This document shows, in pieces, positions 10,374-20,900 of a stretch of 64,000 bases of DNA. The stretch is taken from positions 496,001 through 560,000 of the forward strand of contig NADL03000025.1 in the NCBI GenBank assembly GCA_002205965.3, written 5' to 3'. The stretch is from Kappaphycus alvarezii (Eukaryota; Rhodophyta; Florideophyceae; Gigartinales; Solieriaceae). Each line of letters begins with the position of its first letter. The first letter of the stretch is position 1. A model generated the notes under the pieces. That model was not told the DNA's origin. It saw only the letters and a list, made by a program, of their open reading frames with translations, and did no database searches. The position numbers and the translations under genes were made by a program.

Positions 10374-10510
10374 AGAAAGAACTCCCTATCATCCTTTGCC
10401 CAAAATACAATATTAATATGGCAAATAGCTCCAAAGAGGTGGGCATAATCCTGACTGCATATCTTCCACCACTGTGTATCTATTCTCCCTCGCTGTATCG
10501 GGATCAAATA

Positions 10511-10625
10511 GGGGGAATATTTCGGTGTTTTGCTCCTGGAGGATATGTTCGATCTATCCAAAGTTTTCCAGCCAACCACAATAGACTCAAAAAGGTATGT
10601 CAACATAATAATGAGGGGGAACTGC
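10511..10625 (-). mobile_element. Family B2 tail scrap
   Basis: TCGGTGTTTTGCTCCTGGAG, GATATGTTCGATCTATCC and CCAACCACAATAGACTC match the B2 tail with several substitutions. It is an older copy. Confidence 0.6.
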
Positions 10626-11055
10626 GCCCCTTTAAAGGCCACCGTAATGGCAAAAGTGCAACCTGCCATGCATAATCTTTTACTAAGATAGGATGCAGTG
10701 TAATAAATGTCATTTTCGAGTTTACGATGTCCGTTTCTTTTTTAGACCAGTTTTTTTATTCTCTACCGTATTCATCGTTACAACATGCACTGTCGACAGT
10801 TGTAACGTTTCAACACGTTGAAACACAATCTCCCATACAACAGCAAGCATCGTTGCCATCTAAATACATGGACGTGATGCTTGCAAACCCCAAAGTGAAG
10901 TTGGGTACAATACAGCACATTTACATGATGTTCACATCCAACGCCGCATGCCTGTGAACTGGATACCACCTGCGTTTGGTTCCTGGAAATGCTCAGCTAC
11001 TTGTAGTATAACTCCCACATCATGGTTTGCATGAAGGTTTGTAGGACTGCTAACC

Positions 11056-11224
11056 CATTTTTATATTTATCAGGAAAATTAAGTAAACCATCCCATTTAC
11101 CTGGCCGGCCTTGAGCCGGCTTTTTAGGGAAAGTTAGACGTACTAATGGTCAACCCCTAGGATACTCCAGGCCAAACTGGGCATATCTTCCAAATATTAA
11201 AGCACCCCACATTCTCGACATATA
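11056..11224 (+). mobile_element. Composite family C/B1 tail insertion in unit 2
   Basis: Interrupts the alignment after GGACTGCTAACC. Its left 45 bases are a family C tail (ATCAGGAAAATTAAGTAAAC, reverse of 7003-7035). The remainder is a B1 tail (GGCCGGCCTTGAGCCGGC ... ATTAAAGCACCCCAC). Confidence 0.6.
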
Positions 11225-11430
11225 TCCAATTTACCCCAAATACAAAATATCTCGCTACTGCCACTTCCAAACACGAAAGCCGTCATTCAAGGTCTGAATC
11301 GCACATGATAGCGGATCAAATGGTGCAAGGGTGCAATTGTAGACTTGCTTCAAAATAAAATCCTTCATTAGCGATGAGTTTCTGGGAAAGTCTTATATTC
11401 ATTTTGCGTTGTTACAGTGTGTTTCTCCAA

Positions 11431-11493
11431 GGCGGAAAGGTTTAGGTGTTTTTACTATTGGAAGATATATTCGACCTATCCTACAGGTTTTCA
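11431..11493 (-). mobile_element. Family B tail, about 63-bp insertion in unit 2
   Basis: GGTGTTTTTACTATTGGAAG and ATATATTCGACCTATCC interrupt the alignment between GTTTCTCCAA and ATCAACATTTGCACCTG. Unit 1 is uninterrupted at 7391-7400. The flanking duplication is short and unclear. Confidence 0.65.
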
Positions 11494-12232
11494 AAGAAAT
11501 CAACATTTGCACCTGATTTTAAACAGTCCTGACAACGTATTCGAAACTCCGACATCAACGCATTAGCAAAGATTTTTTTTTAAATGGGGGGTTAATTTAC
11601 TGTGGTAGATATGTGGGTTGGTACCCAGTAAATTTGTACCGGAGCGTAGATATCGTATCATTGTCAAGCCAATTGCGAAACAGTACGATGCGTCGAAAGC
11701 TGTGGATGGCACTCCAATCTACCAGAAGGTGGAAGGGAGGCCACCCATTATCAAAGTAGTCTGTGTTTAAAATGTAACAAACTGTGGATGAGGCTCCAAT
11801 ACATTATCCTCAAATTTACCGTAGTATCGTTGCATTGCTGCCTTGAAACTGTATATTACGGCACAATACTCCAGTGATTTCAATTCCAGCAAATTCTTTT
11901 GATTCCGATTCTATTAGACTTTCAGTCTCAACTCCACTCGCAGTAATGCAAGGCCAGATTGTGCCCAGACGTATCGAACATGCGGTATGAAAGATGTACA
12001 CATAAAATAGGGCAGCAGAAGAGCTACTGTATATTTGTTACTAAATTCTCTATATATTGGAGCTACATATGCCTTCTGGTTTACAATCCCCAGCTGAAGG
12101 TGAAAGGACTGTACAACGTCAGTTTCGAGCCCAAACTAAGCTGCGACGCCCTCCCTTCCGTAATTTTCGAGCTGAAGACATTTTCGCACATTTTCACATA
12201 GCCCAGGTTAGTCTAACCCTCCAATTAAGATC

Positions 12233-12397
12233 ATGGGTTGTTTGATGTCTCAAGAAAACAAGACCACGCCAAACAAATCAAGAAAGGAATCCAGAAAGAA
12301 TTCCACCAAGTACAACTCACGTGGATATCGGGGAGGTGGTGGATTTGGAGGAGCATACGGAGGCGGTTATGATTATGGCGGTGGTGTGGGGTGGTGA
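12233..12397 (+). CDS. Small MGC glycine-rich protein, copy 2
   Basis: A 54-residue ORF too short for routine gene calling. It begins MGCLMSQENKTTPNKS, continues with a basic serine-rich stretch (SRKESRKNSTKYNSRG), then YRGGGGFGGAYGGGYDYGGG. The MGC start is the context for N-myristoylation at Gly2 plus palmitoylation at Cys3, so membrane attachment is possible. The stop lies inside a tract that in the next frame reads GGCGGGGGGCGG repeatedly to a TGA near 12485. Because the tract is G-rich, the real protein may be longer with a Gly/Cys repeat tail. The MGCL and SQENKT residues are kept in copy 1. No family is recognised. It may be a host gene or cargo of the repeat. Confidence 0.45.
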   Translation: MGCLMSQENKTTPNKSRKESRKNSTKYNSRGYRGGGGFGGAYGGGYDYGGGVGW

Positions 12398-12582
12398 TGG
12401 AGGTTGCGGGGGTGGTGGTGGAGGTTGCGGGGTGGTGGTGGAGGTTGCGGGGGTGGTGGTGGAGGTTGTGGGGGTGGTGGATGCTGAGGTTCCATGTAAT
12501 GAAGAAGTCATCATGCTTTAGAGAACGGTGGTCACCGTTTGGTTAGGTTAATAGTTGGAAGGTAAGGTCTTCTCTGAAGAAC

Positions 12583-12645
12583 CCTTCGCACGCCTCTATG
12601 CCATACTGCACAACTCATAAAGATCTATGTACCACCCTTTTCCTG
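12583..12645 (+). mobile_element. Family A 3'-end scrap, about 60-bp insertion
   Basis: TCGCACGCCTCTATGCC and CATAAAGATCTATGTACCAC match the last bases of family A (6125-6179). Unit 1 lacks it between GGTAAGGTC and CATCGAATATATC (8540-8560). The sequence just to its right resembles a B2 tail. Confidence 0.65.
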
Positions 12646-12859
12646 CATCGAATATATCTTCAAAAAGTAAAATATCCAAACCAGACTTTTGACTAACGCA
12701 CCGAAATACATTAATTTCAACTAGCTAGCTCCCTTTCCCACCCCCCCTCCCGCTGCCCGCCTGAGCTGCCCCCGTGCGCGCGGCATGCCTTGGGCTCCCC
12801 ACTGTTTCTCACTGACATCTTTCCTTCCCAACTATTTTTCTGAGCACGCATCACCTTCA

Positions 12860-12930
12860 CCATCTTGTCTGGAAAACTTTAAGGTAGATCGAATATCTCT
12901 TCCAACTGTAAAACCCAAAAAACTTTCCCC
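12860..12930 (+). mobile_element. Family B2 tail scrap
   Basis: TCTGGAAAACTTTAAGGTAG, ATCGAATATCTCTTCCAACT and GTAAAACCCAAAAAACTTTC are the plus-strand tail. Confidence 0.6.
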
Positions 12931-13250
12931 CTTCACCATCTCCATCTCCACCAGGGGTACGGAACTCCTCTACCGCCTTGGCTATTCACTTCCCCTCGGA
13001 GCCTTGCTAGCGCTCGCGAGGGATTCCCCATCCGGATCGCCACCTTCCCGCACCTCGGCCATGCTGCTCTACCTCCACCTCCGCACGATATCGTTTCTTC
13101 TCAGCATGATCCCTTAGGAGAATTTCAAAATTTCGAAAATGTTCTTCGATATAACCGTGGTGGTCAACCTTTACCGAGGCGGGTAAAGGCATGCTAGATG
13201 CACAGGGGGGAGAACAGAGAGACTACTCAGAAAAGCGTCAGATGAGAATC
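12931..13250. other. No gene recognised
   Basis: GC-rich single-copy sequence with short ORFs only. I see no domain or repeat in it. Confidence 0.4.
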
Positions 13251-13253
13251 AAG

Positions 13254-14205
13254 GGGGGCAGTTTTGGGGGTATTTACTGTTGAAAGATATATTCGATCTA
13301 CTCTAAAGTTTCCCAGACAGCCACAATCGACTCAAAAAGGTGTGCTGACACAGAATTGGGGAAGGGACTGCAATATAGAAGAGGCCACCTTCAGGCCAGC
13401 CATCAAGCAGGCCGCATTGGACATGAAGGCTGCTGCAGCGTGCAGCCGTCTTTGCATCAAAACCCCAAAGAACCTTTCCGTACGTCTCCAATGCCCTCAC
13501 GGCCACGTTCCTTGCCACGTCACTTAGCACTGCACATGCATCCGGGTGCCACCCTCCAAGGGTGGAGATTGGCACAGGCACGAGCCTACCCTTGGTGGAG
13601 GTCGCGATAAGATATTGATATCTCTCTGCTTTACATTTCGCGCCGCATTCAGAGAGAACATCGGGTTGAAGGCCCTCACTCTTCTGTTGGAGGTAACGAG
13701 GGGATTCACGACGGTAACATCGAAAAAGTCGATCCCTCCGCTGCTTCCTATTGCTTGGATATCGGGTCTCGTGCGGTGGAGACCATGGCGTAGCTCTACG
13801 ACAGGATGACGAGCAGCACTTGGGAGGTTCTCTGCGAGAAAGGTTACCTGGCGATCATGTCGGTTGATCCTGTTGGCTCCATGCGAGCAGTGCATGAGAT
13901 GATCGCCATGTACATGGAGTGTTTCCGGGTAGTTCCTTCTCGGGCATGGCGTGCCAGGATGAAGAGCGGGACTTGATATAGTAGTATTGAAGCCGCACCG
14001 AGAATACTCGAGGTTCACTGTTTGTCAGGAATCCGGGGCATGGGGGACAATACAACCATTCCTTAACTCCCGGGAGGGCCATAGATGCGCGAAACGCCTG
14101 CCTCCTCGAATCCCCAAGAGGAATTCGTTCTTGCATTGCTTCATGGATTGTGTCCATGAGCCTCTTTTGCGATGGTGTTTTTTGCGAGCAAATTGATATA
14201 ATGAA
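13254..14205 (-). pseudogene. RLE family B fragment: CCHC finger, endonuclease and 3' end
   Basis: A continuous 3' portion of a family B element: B2 tail at 13254-13350, 3' untranslated region, then coding. The C-terminal block VPISTLGGWHPDACAVLSDV is followed upstream by TRPDIQAIGSSGGIDFFDV (the RLE core), HGDHLMHC of the finger, and ALPGVKEWLYC. The frame shifts several times. It establishes that the dispersed B2 tail is the 3' end of an RLE element. It is truncated at about 14205 next to a minisatellite. Confidence 0.8.
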
Positions 14206-14218
14206 AATTGTAGATATT

Positions 14219-14332
14219 CCTTGGCATGCTGCGCTGGCTGAGTTGGCATGCTGCGCTGGCTGAGTTGGCATGCTGCGCTGGCCGAGTTGGCATGCTGTGC
14301 TGGCTGAGTTGGCATGCTGCGCTGGCTGAGCT
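14219..14332. repeat. 22-bp minisatellite, five copies
   Basis: Five direct copies of a 22-base unit with core GGCATGCTGCGCTGGC, differing by one or two bases. It sits at the truncated 5' edge of the family B fragment. Confidence 0.85.
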
Positions 14333-14539
14333 GTCACTGTACTTACAATTATATTTTTAATTATTTTTTAGAGGGATGCTTTGCACTGTACTGTGGCGGT
14401 GCAGATTTGGCACATAGGTACTGTATAGGTGCTACAGAATGTGAGGGTTGAAAACTCTATATAAGGGGCTGTTTAATGAAATGGTAGGACTACTTGGGAG
14501 CCAGCATACCCGAGCGGGGCGCTCAACAAGTTAAGTCAA

Positions 14540-14840
14540 ACACAAAGCATAAAGGAAGTTGGCAGACAACTTCAAGCCAAGTCCCGAGTAGTAGGAAGTT
14601 GAGAGTCAACTTCAGACCCAAGAAAAATTTTTCTTACGCTAGTCGCAGAGCGTCGGTGGTAGACCCTGCCCCCTTTATACTTGCTTTTAGCTTTCTCAAC
14701 TCTCTTCTATATACACTCCCTTTTGTTCGTTCAACAATACCATGGTAGCACTTTTGTCGCTCGCAAAACCTCCTTCTCAGGGTAATTGGTTCTGAAGATC
14801 TCTTCCCCGCCGATTTACCCTATCACAAATTACACTGAAC
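14540..14840 (-). repeat. LTR-like dispersed repeat, copy 2
   Basis: Inverted match to 2693-2967, including the AAGTTGAGAGTCAACTT palindrome, CCCCTTTATACTTGC (TATA box on minus) and GATTTACCCTATCA at its outer end. Homology stops left of about 14545, whereas copies 1 and 3 continue. Confidence 0.55.
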
Positions 14841-14959
14841 GGGATAATCCCAGACGGCAGGCAAGAGGTCGAACACCCCCGATGGGCGTCTGCAGCTGCT
14901 TCGTATGTTCCTGGCTCCTTAATAGGAGCTGGAAGCAAGGTCTTGCAAAGCTTGCTAGA

Positions 14960-15066
14960 GGGGGAAGGTGTTTACTCTTGGAAGATATATCCGATCTATC
15001 CCATGGTTTTCCAGACAACCACAATTGACTCGAAAAGGTTTATACAGACACGGTAATGGGGAAGGA
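14960..15066 (-). mobile_element. Family B2 tail scrap
   Basis: AAGGTGTTTACTCTTGGAAG, ATATATCCGATCTATCCC and TTTTCCAGACAACCACAAT, almost identical to 1320-1390, so a recent pair. Confidence 0.7.
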
Positions 15067-15067
15067 A

Positions 15068-15362
15068 CTAGCTTGCTAGATGATGAGCTCGAAGCCAAAA
15101 ATGCCGCGGCCGCGACGTTGTTCGCAGAGGTGAGCCTGATCCCAAGAGGTGATTTTTTCTTGTTCTTGGGTTTGACCAGTAGCTGTAGTTCTCGGAATAC
15201 TTCGGAGTCCAGTACCCCCCTGCCAATTTTCGAACACTGTCCTCTATTATCCTGCCAAACTCTCCCGTCCCTTCTCCAGTGCAAGACGAGGGCACTATCC
15301 GCAACAAAAAGCCTACTTTAGAGACGCCAAAACAGTTACGCAGTAGCTGGAACGCCACTTGT
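15068..15362 (-). pseudogene. RLE family B, RT thumb fragment
   Basis: Reads AFQLLRNCFGVSKVGFLLRI, then FGRIIEDSVRKLAGG and EVFRELQ in other frames, matching residues 494-550 of the family B protein (AFQLLRNCFGVCKLGYLLRV). It is frame-broken and bounded on the left by the B2 tail above. Confidence 0.7.
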
Positions 15363-15509
15363 CTATTCTAATATTTAGCGGTAGTCCCGAAGAACGGTCT
15401 GAGAGATAAGAAATGGTTTGTAAAGGACCGAGCAGTGTAATCCTTATTACCGACGGGGGCCTTAACAAAGCACTGTGGTGGAACCGGACTAGTGGGTTCC
15501 AGGCCTGAG

Positions 15510-15859
15510 CTGATGAGTATTACAGCACAGAGTTCCAGCGCATTAGCGCAGCTGGCACATTTAATTTGAAAGTTTTATGTAAGTGAATTGCTGTCGTGCA
15601 GCTGTAGTTGTGCTATTGGCTAGGAGTGCCAGCTAAGCTGGCGTGGCATGGCTAGTAGAGCCCTCTAGATGTCACTAGACGTATCTAGAATGTAGTTTGT
15701 GTGTTAGACTGTTTAGAGGGGTTCCCAACTCTATGTAAGGGAGGACCCGCTCTGGGAAATAAAGAAAAGGATTGATGAGTGTATTCTACTTTATCCACAG
15801 CCCACTACCACTAGCGCACCGACCATGGCCCACTACATTTGTTTCAACTGGTAGCATCG
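15510..15859 (+). mobile_element. Ty3/gypsy 5' LTR and primer-binding site (approximate)
   Basis: The sequence before the gag remnant has LTR traits: a candidate TG start near 15513, AATAAAG near 15760 as polyadenylation signal, and a CA end near 15846 (TTTGTTTCA). Two bases later comes TGGTAGCATCG (15849-15859), which resembles an initiator-methionine tRNA primer-binding site. No 3' LTR is present, so the boundaries rest on these signals alone. Confidence 0.45.
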
Positions 15860-16089
15860 CGGGGCCGGGTCGCTGGTGGTGGTGAAGGTCGGCTCTAACC
15901 GAGTGTCGGCAGTGACAAGTAAGTTCAACTTGTAGACTGGTGGGATCTCCCGAACGGATTAACTGTAACCATACCCGTGGATGGAGTGTGGAAAGAGTTC
16001 GCTGAAAGGCTCTCTCCTCTGGAAGATGCCTACCAGTAAACAAGGTTCAAGGAAGAAGTAGAAGGTCATGAAGCAAGAGGAGGAGGGGA

Positions 16090-16800
16090 GGATGGCTTTA
16101 TTGAAACCGAATAAGCCAGTTAAGTTCGATGGTACCAGGGACCAGTTCGTTGTCAATTCCTGCTGTATCAAGTGAAGCAGTATTTGTCACTTGTCCAGGT
16201 TGTTAACCCCGTGCTTTTCGATGAATCCACTAAGGTATCCTTCGCATCGTCTTTCTTCACTGAGAATGCGGCAAATTGGTGGCTCAATGTCGTGGAGAAG
16301 AACCGGATTCCGCAGAACTGGGATAAATTTGAGCTTGCCGTGAAGAATGTCTTCATTCCGTTTGACAGCGTGCAGCGTTCGGGAAAAAAGCTCCGCAAGC
16401 TTAGTCAGCGCACTTATGTGGCGGCGTATCTGTCAGAGTTTCGAAATGTCATTTTTATGATCCCAGACATCCGTGAGGGAGACAAACTGGATCGCATATG
16501 CTGTGGAATAAAGCCGCAAGTAAGGCTCGACGTATTGAAAGCAGTAGTGAACACGCTAGATGCAGCTGTGAGGGTATCCTTGAATGTGCAAAGTGCCTTG
16601 TTAGGAGCCGGAATGATTTCATCCAGTATTCATGTCAGAAAAGTTCGGGAATGAACTTAGCCGGACCTCAACCTATGGAGATTGGCAATGTTGAGCAGCG
16701 TATGTATGAACGAGGTAACGACTCAAAGTTCAGTGATGACCTGAGGATAATCGCTTGCTTCAGGTGCCATAAAGTTGGATTTCCTCCTTGATAGTGTCGC
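16090..16800 (+). pseudogene. Ty3/gypsy Gag remnant
   Basis: The open stretch from 16172 holds a retrotransposon gag core: ASSFFTENAANWWLNVV, WDKFELAVKNVFIPF, LRKLSQRTYVAAYLSEFRN and GDKLDRICCGIKPQVRLDVL. In an intact element this forms the particle shell. Downstream, CFRCHKVG starts a CCHC knuckle, but the expected His is Phe and two stop codons (16791-16796) precede the last Cys. A frame change also separates core and knuckle. It is dead. Confidence 0.8.
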
Positions 16801-17089
16801 TCTAAGCACAATGGAACTGACAGGAAAGGGAAAGCTGGGATGAAAAATGTGGATGTGGCGTCTTCGGGTCCGAGTACTGCGAAAGCTAGGTGGGAAAACT
16901 AGCGGGTCCGCCGAAAGGAAGAGATAGCACTCTGGTTGGACTTGAAGATTCGAGTGCATTGAGAACTCTCGCAACTGAAGTGAAAAGTTGCGTGACGAGA
17001 TTCTTGGCTTGAGACAATGTGTGAAGAATGTCTCTTGTGACGCCACTGAGATGAATGCTACGGTTCGTGGGAATGATTACATCCGAACT

Positions 17090-17450
17090 GATGTCGACGT
17101 TCCAGTCTATCAGTTGATTGCACTAACTGGTTCACTTGGAGGAAAGAGCGTTCGAGTACTGAAATGATGGATGGAATACGAACGTAGTATCTCGAGAGTT
17201 TCTCAAGAAGAACCGACTTTTATTTGACATTGCTAACTGTGATGTTGACGTCAAGCATTTAGAGCAGAAGATACTGGAAAAGGCCTCAGAAGTCATTCAA
17301 GGAGGAAAACTGCACATCGGGACCCATTTCTACAAATTGAACTGGGTTGTTGCAGGTTGCAGATACGATGTTATCCTTGGGATGCCATGGCATGTGGCCA
17401 ACAATCCAAAAAGAGAATATCCGAAAAGGATTTTCAAGCTTGACTCTTAG
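17090..17450 (+). pseudogene. Ty3/gypsy aspartic protease remnant
   Basis: In shifting frames one reads NVVSREFLKKN, KASEVIQGGKLHIGTHFYKL and CRYDVILGMPWH. The last is the conserved closing motif of retropepsins (DVILGMxW). The catalytic DSGA region is degraded. Confidence 0.65.
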
Positions 17451-17498
17451 CCATTACCAGAGGAATCCACTCTACATAGAGATGAAGAGGAGGTTCAA

Positions 17499-17915
17499 GT
17501 GATGAACCTTGGTTTGAGGAAGTTCAGACATATGCTGAAGAAACGTGAAGCCCTGGATTATTTCCAAGTTTTCCACGTGATGCAGGCGAATGCACTGGAG
17601 ACCTTGGGAAAGGGTGGAAGTAAGCATGAACTTCTTCAGAGCTCACATCCCAGATTGAAGAGACTTTTGTGGAAGTATGAAACAGTGTTCCAGGAGGAAC
17701 TCCCGGATGGATTACTGCCGAAGAAGTCCGTTGATCATGCCATTGAGGTTGACAAGAACGTGAAGCCGCCCCATGGTACACTTCTTCAGTTGTTGCCTGT
17801 AGAGTTGGAAGCAGCAAAGAAGTACGTTGAGTATATGTTGAGGAGAGGGAATATTTCTACAGCAATAACGAATCCCATAGAGGCGGAAATCATTTCATTC
17901 TTGAAGTTTAAATGA
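17499..17915 (+). pseudogene. Ty3/gypsy reverse transcriptase, N-terminal fragment
   Basis: 139 codons. LKRLLWKYETVFQEELPDGL, LPKKSVDHAIEVDKNVKPPH and LPVELEAAKKYVEYMLRRGN match the entry of Ty3 RTs, before the palm. Homology stops after about 17890, and the YxDD, RNase H and integrase parts are absent, so the element is 3'-truncated. Confidence 0.8.
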
Positions 17916-17929
17916 AGACAGCCGCAAAG

Positions 17930-20900
17930 TGGAAGAGCTACACTGACAATCTGATTGGCACGATCCAAAATTCTATGAATTGCAAAGTGTACAGCAATTG
18001 TATTAGTGAAATTGAAGTATAATCTTTTGGAGAGGGAATCTATTACAAAATGTTGAAAGCACACTGGTCTACTTGGTGCAGAAATTGTGCAAATTTTAGA
18101 ATATTTTCACGATTTTAGAGATCTAGCGTAGGAATTCATAGGTTTTATACTACGTCTGAATTCTGGATATATTCTGCAAAAAATACGAGTGAGAAAGATA
18201 TAATCAATCAACTCCTAGAAATTGCTCTCACGTGAACTAAATTGTTGGTCAAATCAAGAAGGAGTAAATTGAGTCTCTTTGTCGAGTCGGGGCCTCCTTA
18301 AGACTCAAAACTGTAAAAACGTCCAAGAAAGTAGTACTGCATCTTTATTGAGGCTATGCGGGTTTCCGAGGTCCATAAAGAACTAAGTTTGGCATTTCTG
18401 GGAGAGTTATGTATTTTGCGGTGCTCTGTTTACCAATTGAACCATTTCAAATGTGTAGTCAAATTCCATCGGAGTCATTTTGCATCAAAGATAGTGAAGT
18501 ATATCAAAAATGTCAGACAAAATTAATGTAGACTGTTGCAAAAGTGTATGCTTTGTAAACACTCCCCCAACGAGACAACTGCATATATCTTTTTCACCGA
18601 CACTGTTATTTTAACGGTAGATAATTGTAAGGAACCAAAAATAGGATATTAGTAATGTTTGTTTGCTTGTTGTAGTCATATATATATATATGTCTTCCTG
18701 ATCTATTAACGGTGGAGGGAAAGAAATAAATATTTGGAATTTTGGGGTTACTTCAATGTATGGAAGATTTAATCTGTTGTATCCACATCGTTGGAATTGC
18801 TTTGCGTAGGATAAGTCTTCATGAGTGGCTCTAGTTAAATTTACCTTAAGGTTCGGCTCAATTACAGCGAACCAGCGTGTCGCGTTAGACATAACTACTT
18901 TCTAAATGCATGATGAAAAAAGTAAAATATTTAGCTTGTATGATATCTTATAGTTTTTTGAAGCCTCTTATACTTTAATCAGTTCTACATCTCTTCTGCT
19001 AAAGACTAGAGGTGTTAGGACGTTATTTTTCAGATACTCTAGTTTCATCCAAAGTTGTGATATTTCGTAGAATAAAAGACATAAATAAGAGTTCATTTGT
19101 GCTTTCACTTCCTAGAAACACTTTATCAATGGCTTGAATTGTTCTTTTTAAAGGTAAATGGTTTCATCAATTTTTTCATTGTTTATTCGAATTGAAAGTA
19201 TAGCAAGGAAAAAATTTAAACGTCTTCGTCCATTTAACATCGCAGATATTCTTCAAGAAAGCACGATTCGCGCAAAATCATAACTAATTAGAACGAGCCC
19301 AAAAACTGTCATCACATCATCTCGCTCGTTCCTCGAATCATGGAACTCCGGTATGTTCAATTTGCTAGAAATATCGCTAATATCTGCGTTCAAGAAAAGA
19401 AGTCAGCGCACCCCAACTCTTTTGGCGTTGCAATTATCTCTGGAGGGGGCTATTTCAACGATAAATTTCAACCGGAGGTAGTTTATACCTATGAGGACCA
19501 ATTCCGCTTCCTTTTGATGAAATATCCCGTTTTAGCTCTTCTTCATTTATTTTTCGAACATGTACAAGGATAATATAGGGCAGAAGAGAATATTTTTCTG
19601 AGCAAGTGTACGCAGTAGGGTACTGAATAGGGTTCCATAGATAGATACTCTTCATTTTGGGAATAGTTCATTCACTGACAAAGGTGCCAGAACTTAAAAA
19701 GATTTCCGCAAGCGCCAAAACCTATCACAGCCTAAATATTGGAGAGAAATACGATGATATTTTTTCAAAAAATAGGTAGTTTTTGAATTGCTTAAGATTA
19801 TCTCTATTTAGTATGAGCTTTTTTAAAAAATTACAATACATTTGGGCCCTAAATTATGGTTTCTCCCTACGCTATTTGTCTCATTAACTCAACTTTGAAC
19901 TCCCTTTGAAACTCATCAGAATCTTTTAATCTTACGTCTTACTGGCTACCGCTGATAAATTTTCCCGAGTCACAATTGAAAATTCTATAGTCGCAATGCG
20001 TCTTGAGCACACTATAGAAACTACTTTACCGCCGTTCTTAGCAATGCTTTTGAATCAGGTGACAATGTTCTCCTTTTAAGTGAAAAATTTTGTGTTTCTT
20101 TATATTGGTTATTAGCTCCTTTCCTTTAACTTATGCTTATCGGGTTATGAAATCAAACTTGAATTTTTTTAGAGTGTAATTCTGACCCTGCTGGGCCCTT
20201 AAGTATTTCTCTACTCAAAAAATTCCCCAGTCCGTAATCATCAACGCATTAGAAGATTGGGGAACCTTCAAGATGATACTTTGGTGCATTTAGTTTCCCA
20301 GAACTTCTTATCACATAGATTCAGTTCATTGTGAACAACAGGTCCATTTCAAATCCATGTACGGAAAAAAGGGACATTGATAGAATTAAATCATATCTTA
20401 GCCCATTTTTTGATAGATTTCCAGCCGCAATCGGACAAACTGCGACTAGCCTCAGAAGCCATCCTTCTGCTTGATTAACAGCCAGAAGATGTCAGAAGGA
20501 CAAATCTAAAATCAACGCAACTCTTCGCATAAGATAAGTATACTGATAAACCAGCACCAAAGCTTAGGAACCTTGTTGAAAATGTCTTAAATTCCTCACT
20601 TATTTTTCCTATATGGGGCCTAAATATCTATACTGCAAATATCTTGATGCATTACTGAAGAAATCCAGTAATGATACCAAATTTTGTCGATCCAGCGATA
20701 TGTTACCCGATAAAAATATTTCAATCCGCACTAAAGCTCCATAAACAAATATTCAAGACAAATTGAAGGATTTGGGTACAAAATACCTGAACTGAAGGCA
20801 GAAAAAAGAGTATCAGCTGAATTCATCTCAATTTTCAATAAGAAACTAGATGAACCAGTGTGCGTCAGTACCAATCATTAGATCAAGATTCCTTACTTTC

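Larger units (their letters stand above)
10680..12830 (+). repeat. Duplicated segment, unit 2
   Basis: Direct repeat of 6.3-8.7 kb, extending further left than unit 1 to include the block shared with 1535-1670. It lacks six insertions present in unit 1 and has at least three of its own (11056-11224, 11431-11493, 12583-12645). Confidence 0.75.

Noticed and set aside
14219-14332. CRISPR-like array
   Set aside because: Units are contiguous without spacers, so it is a minisatellite, and the DNA is eukaryotic.
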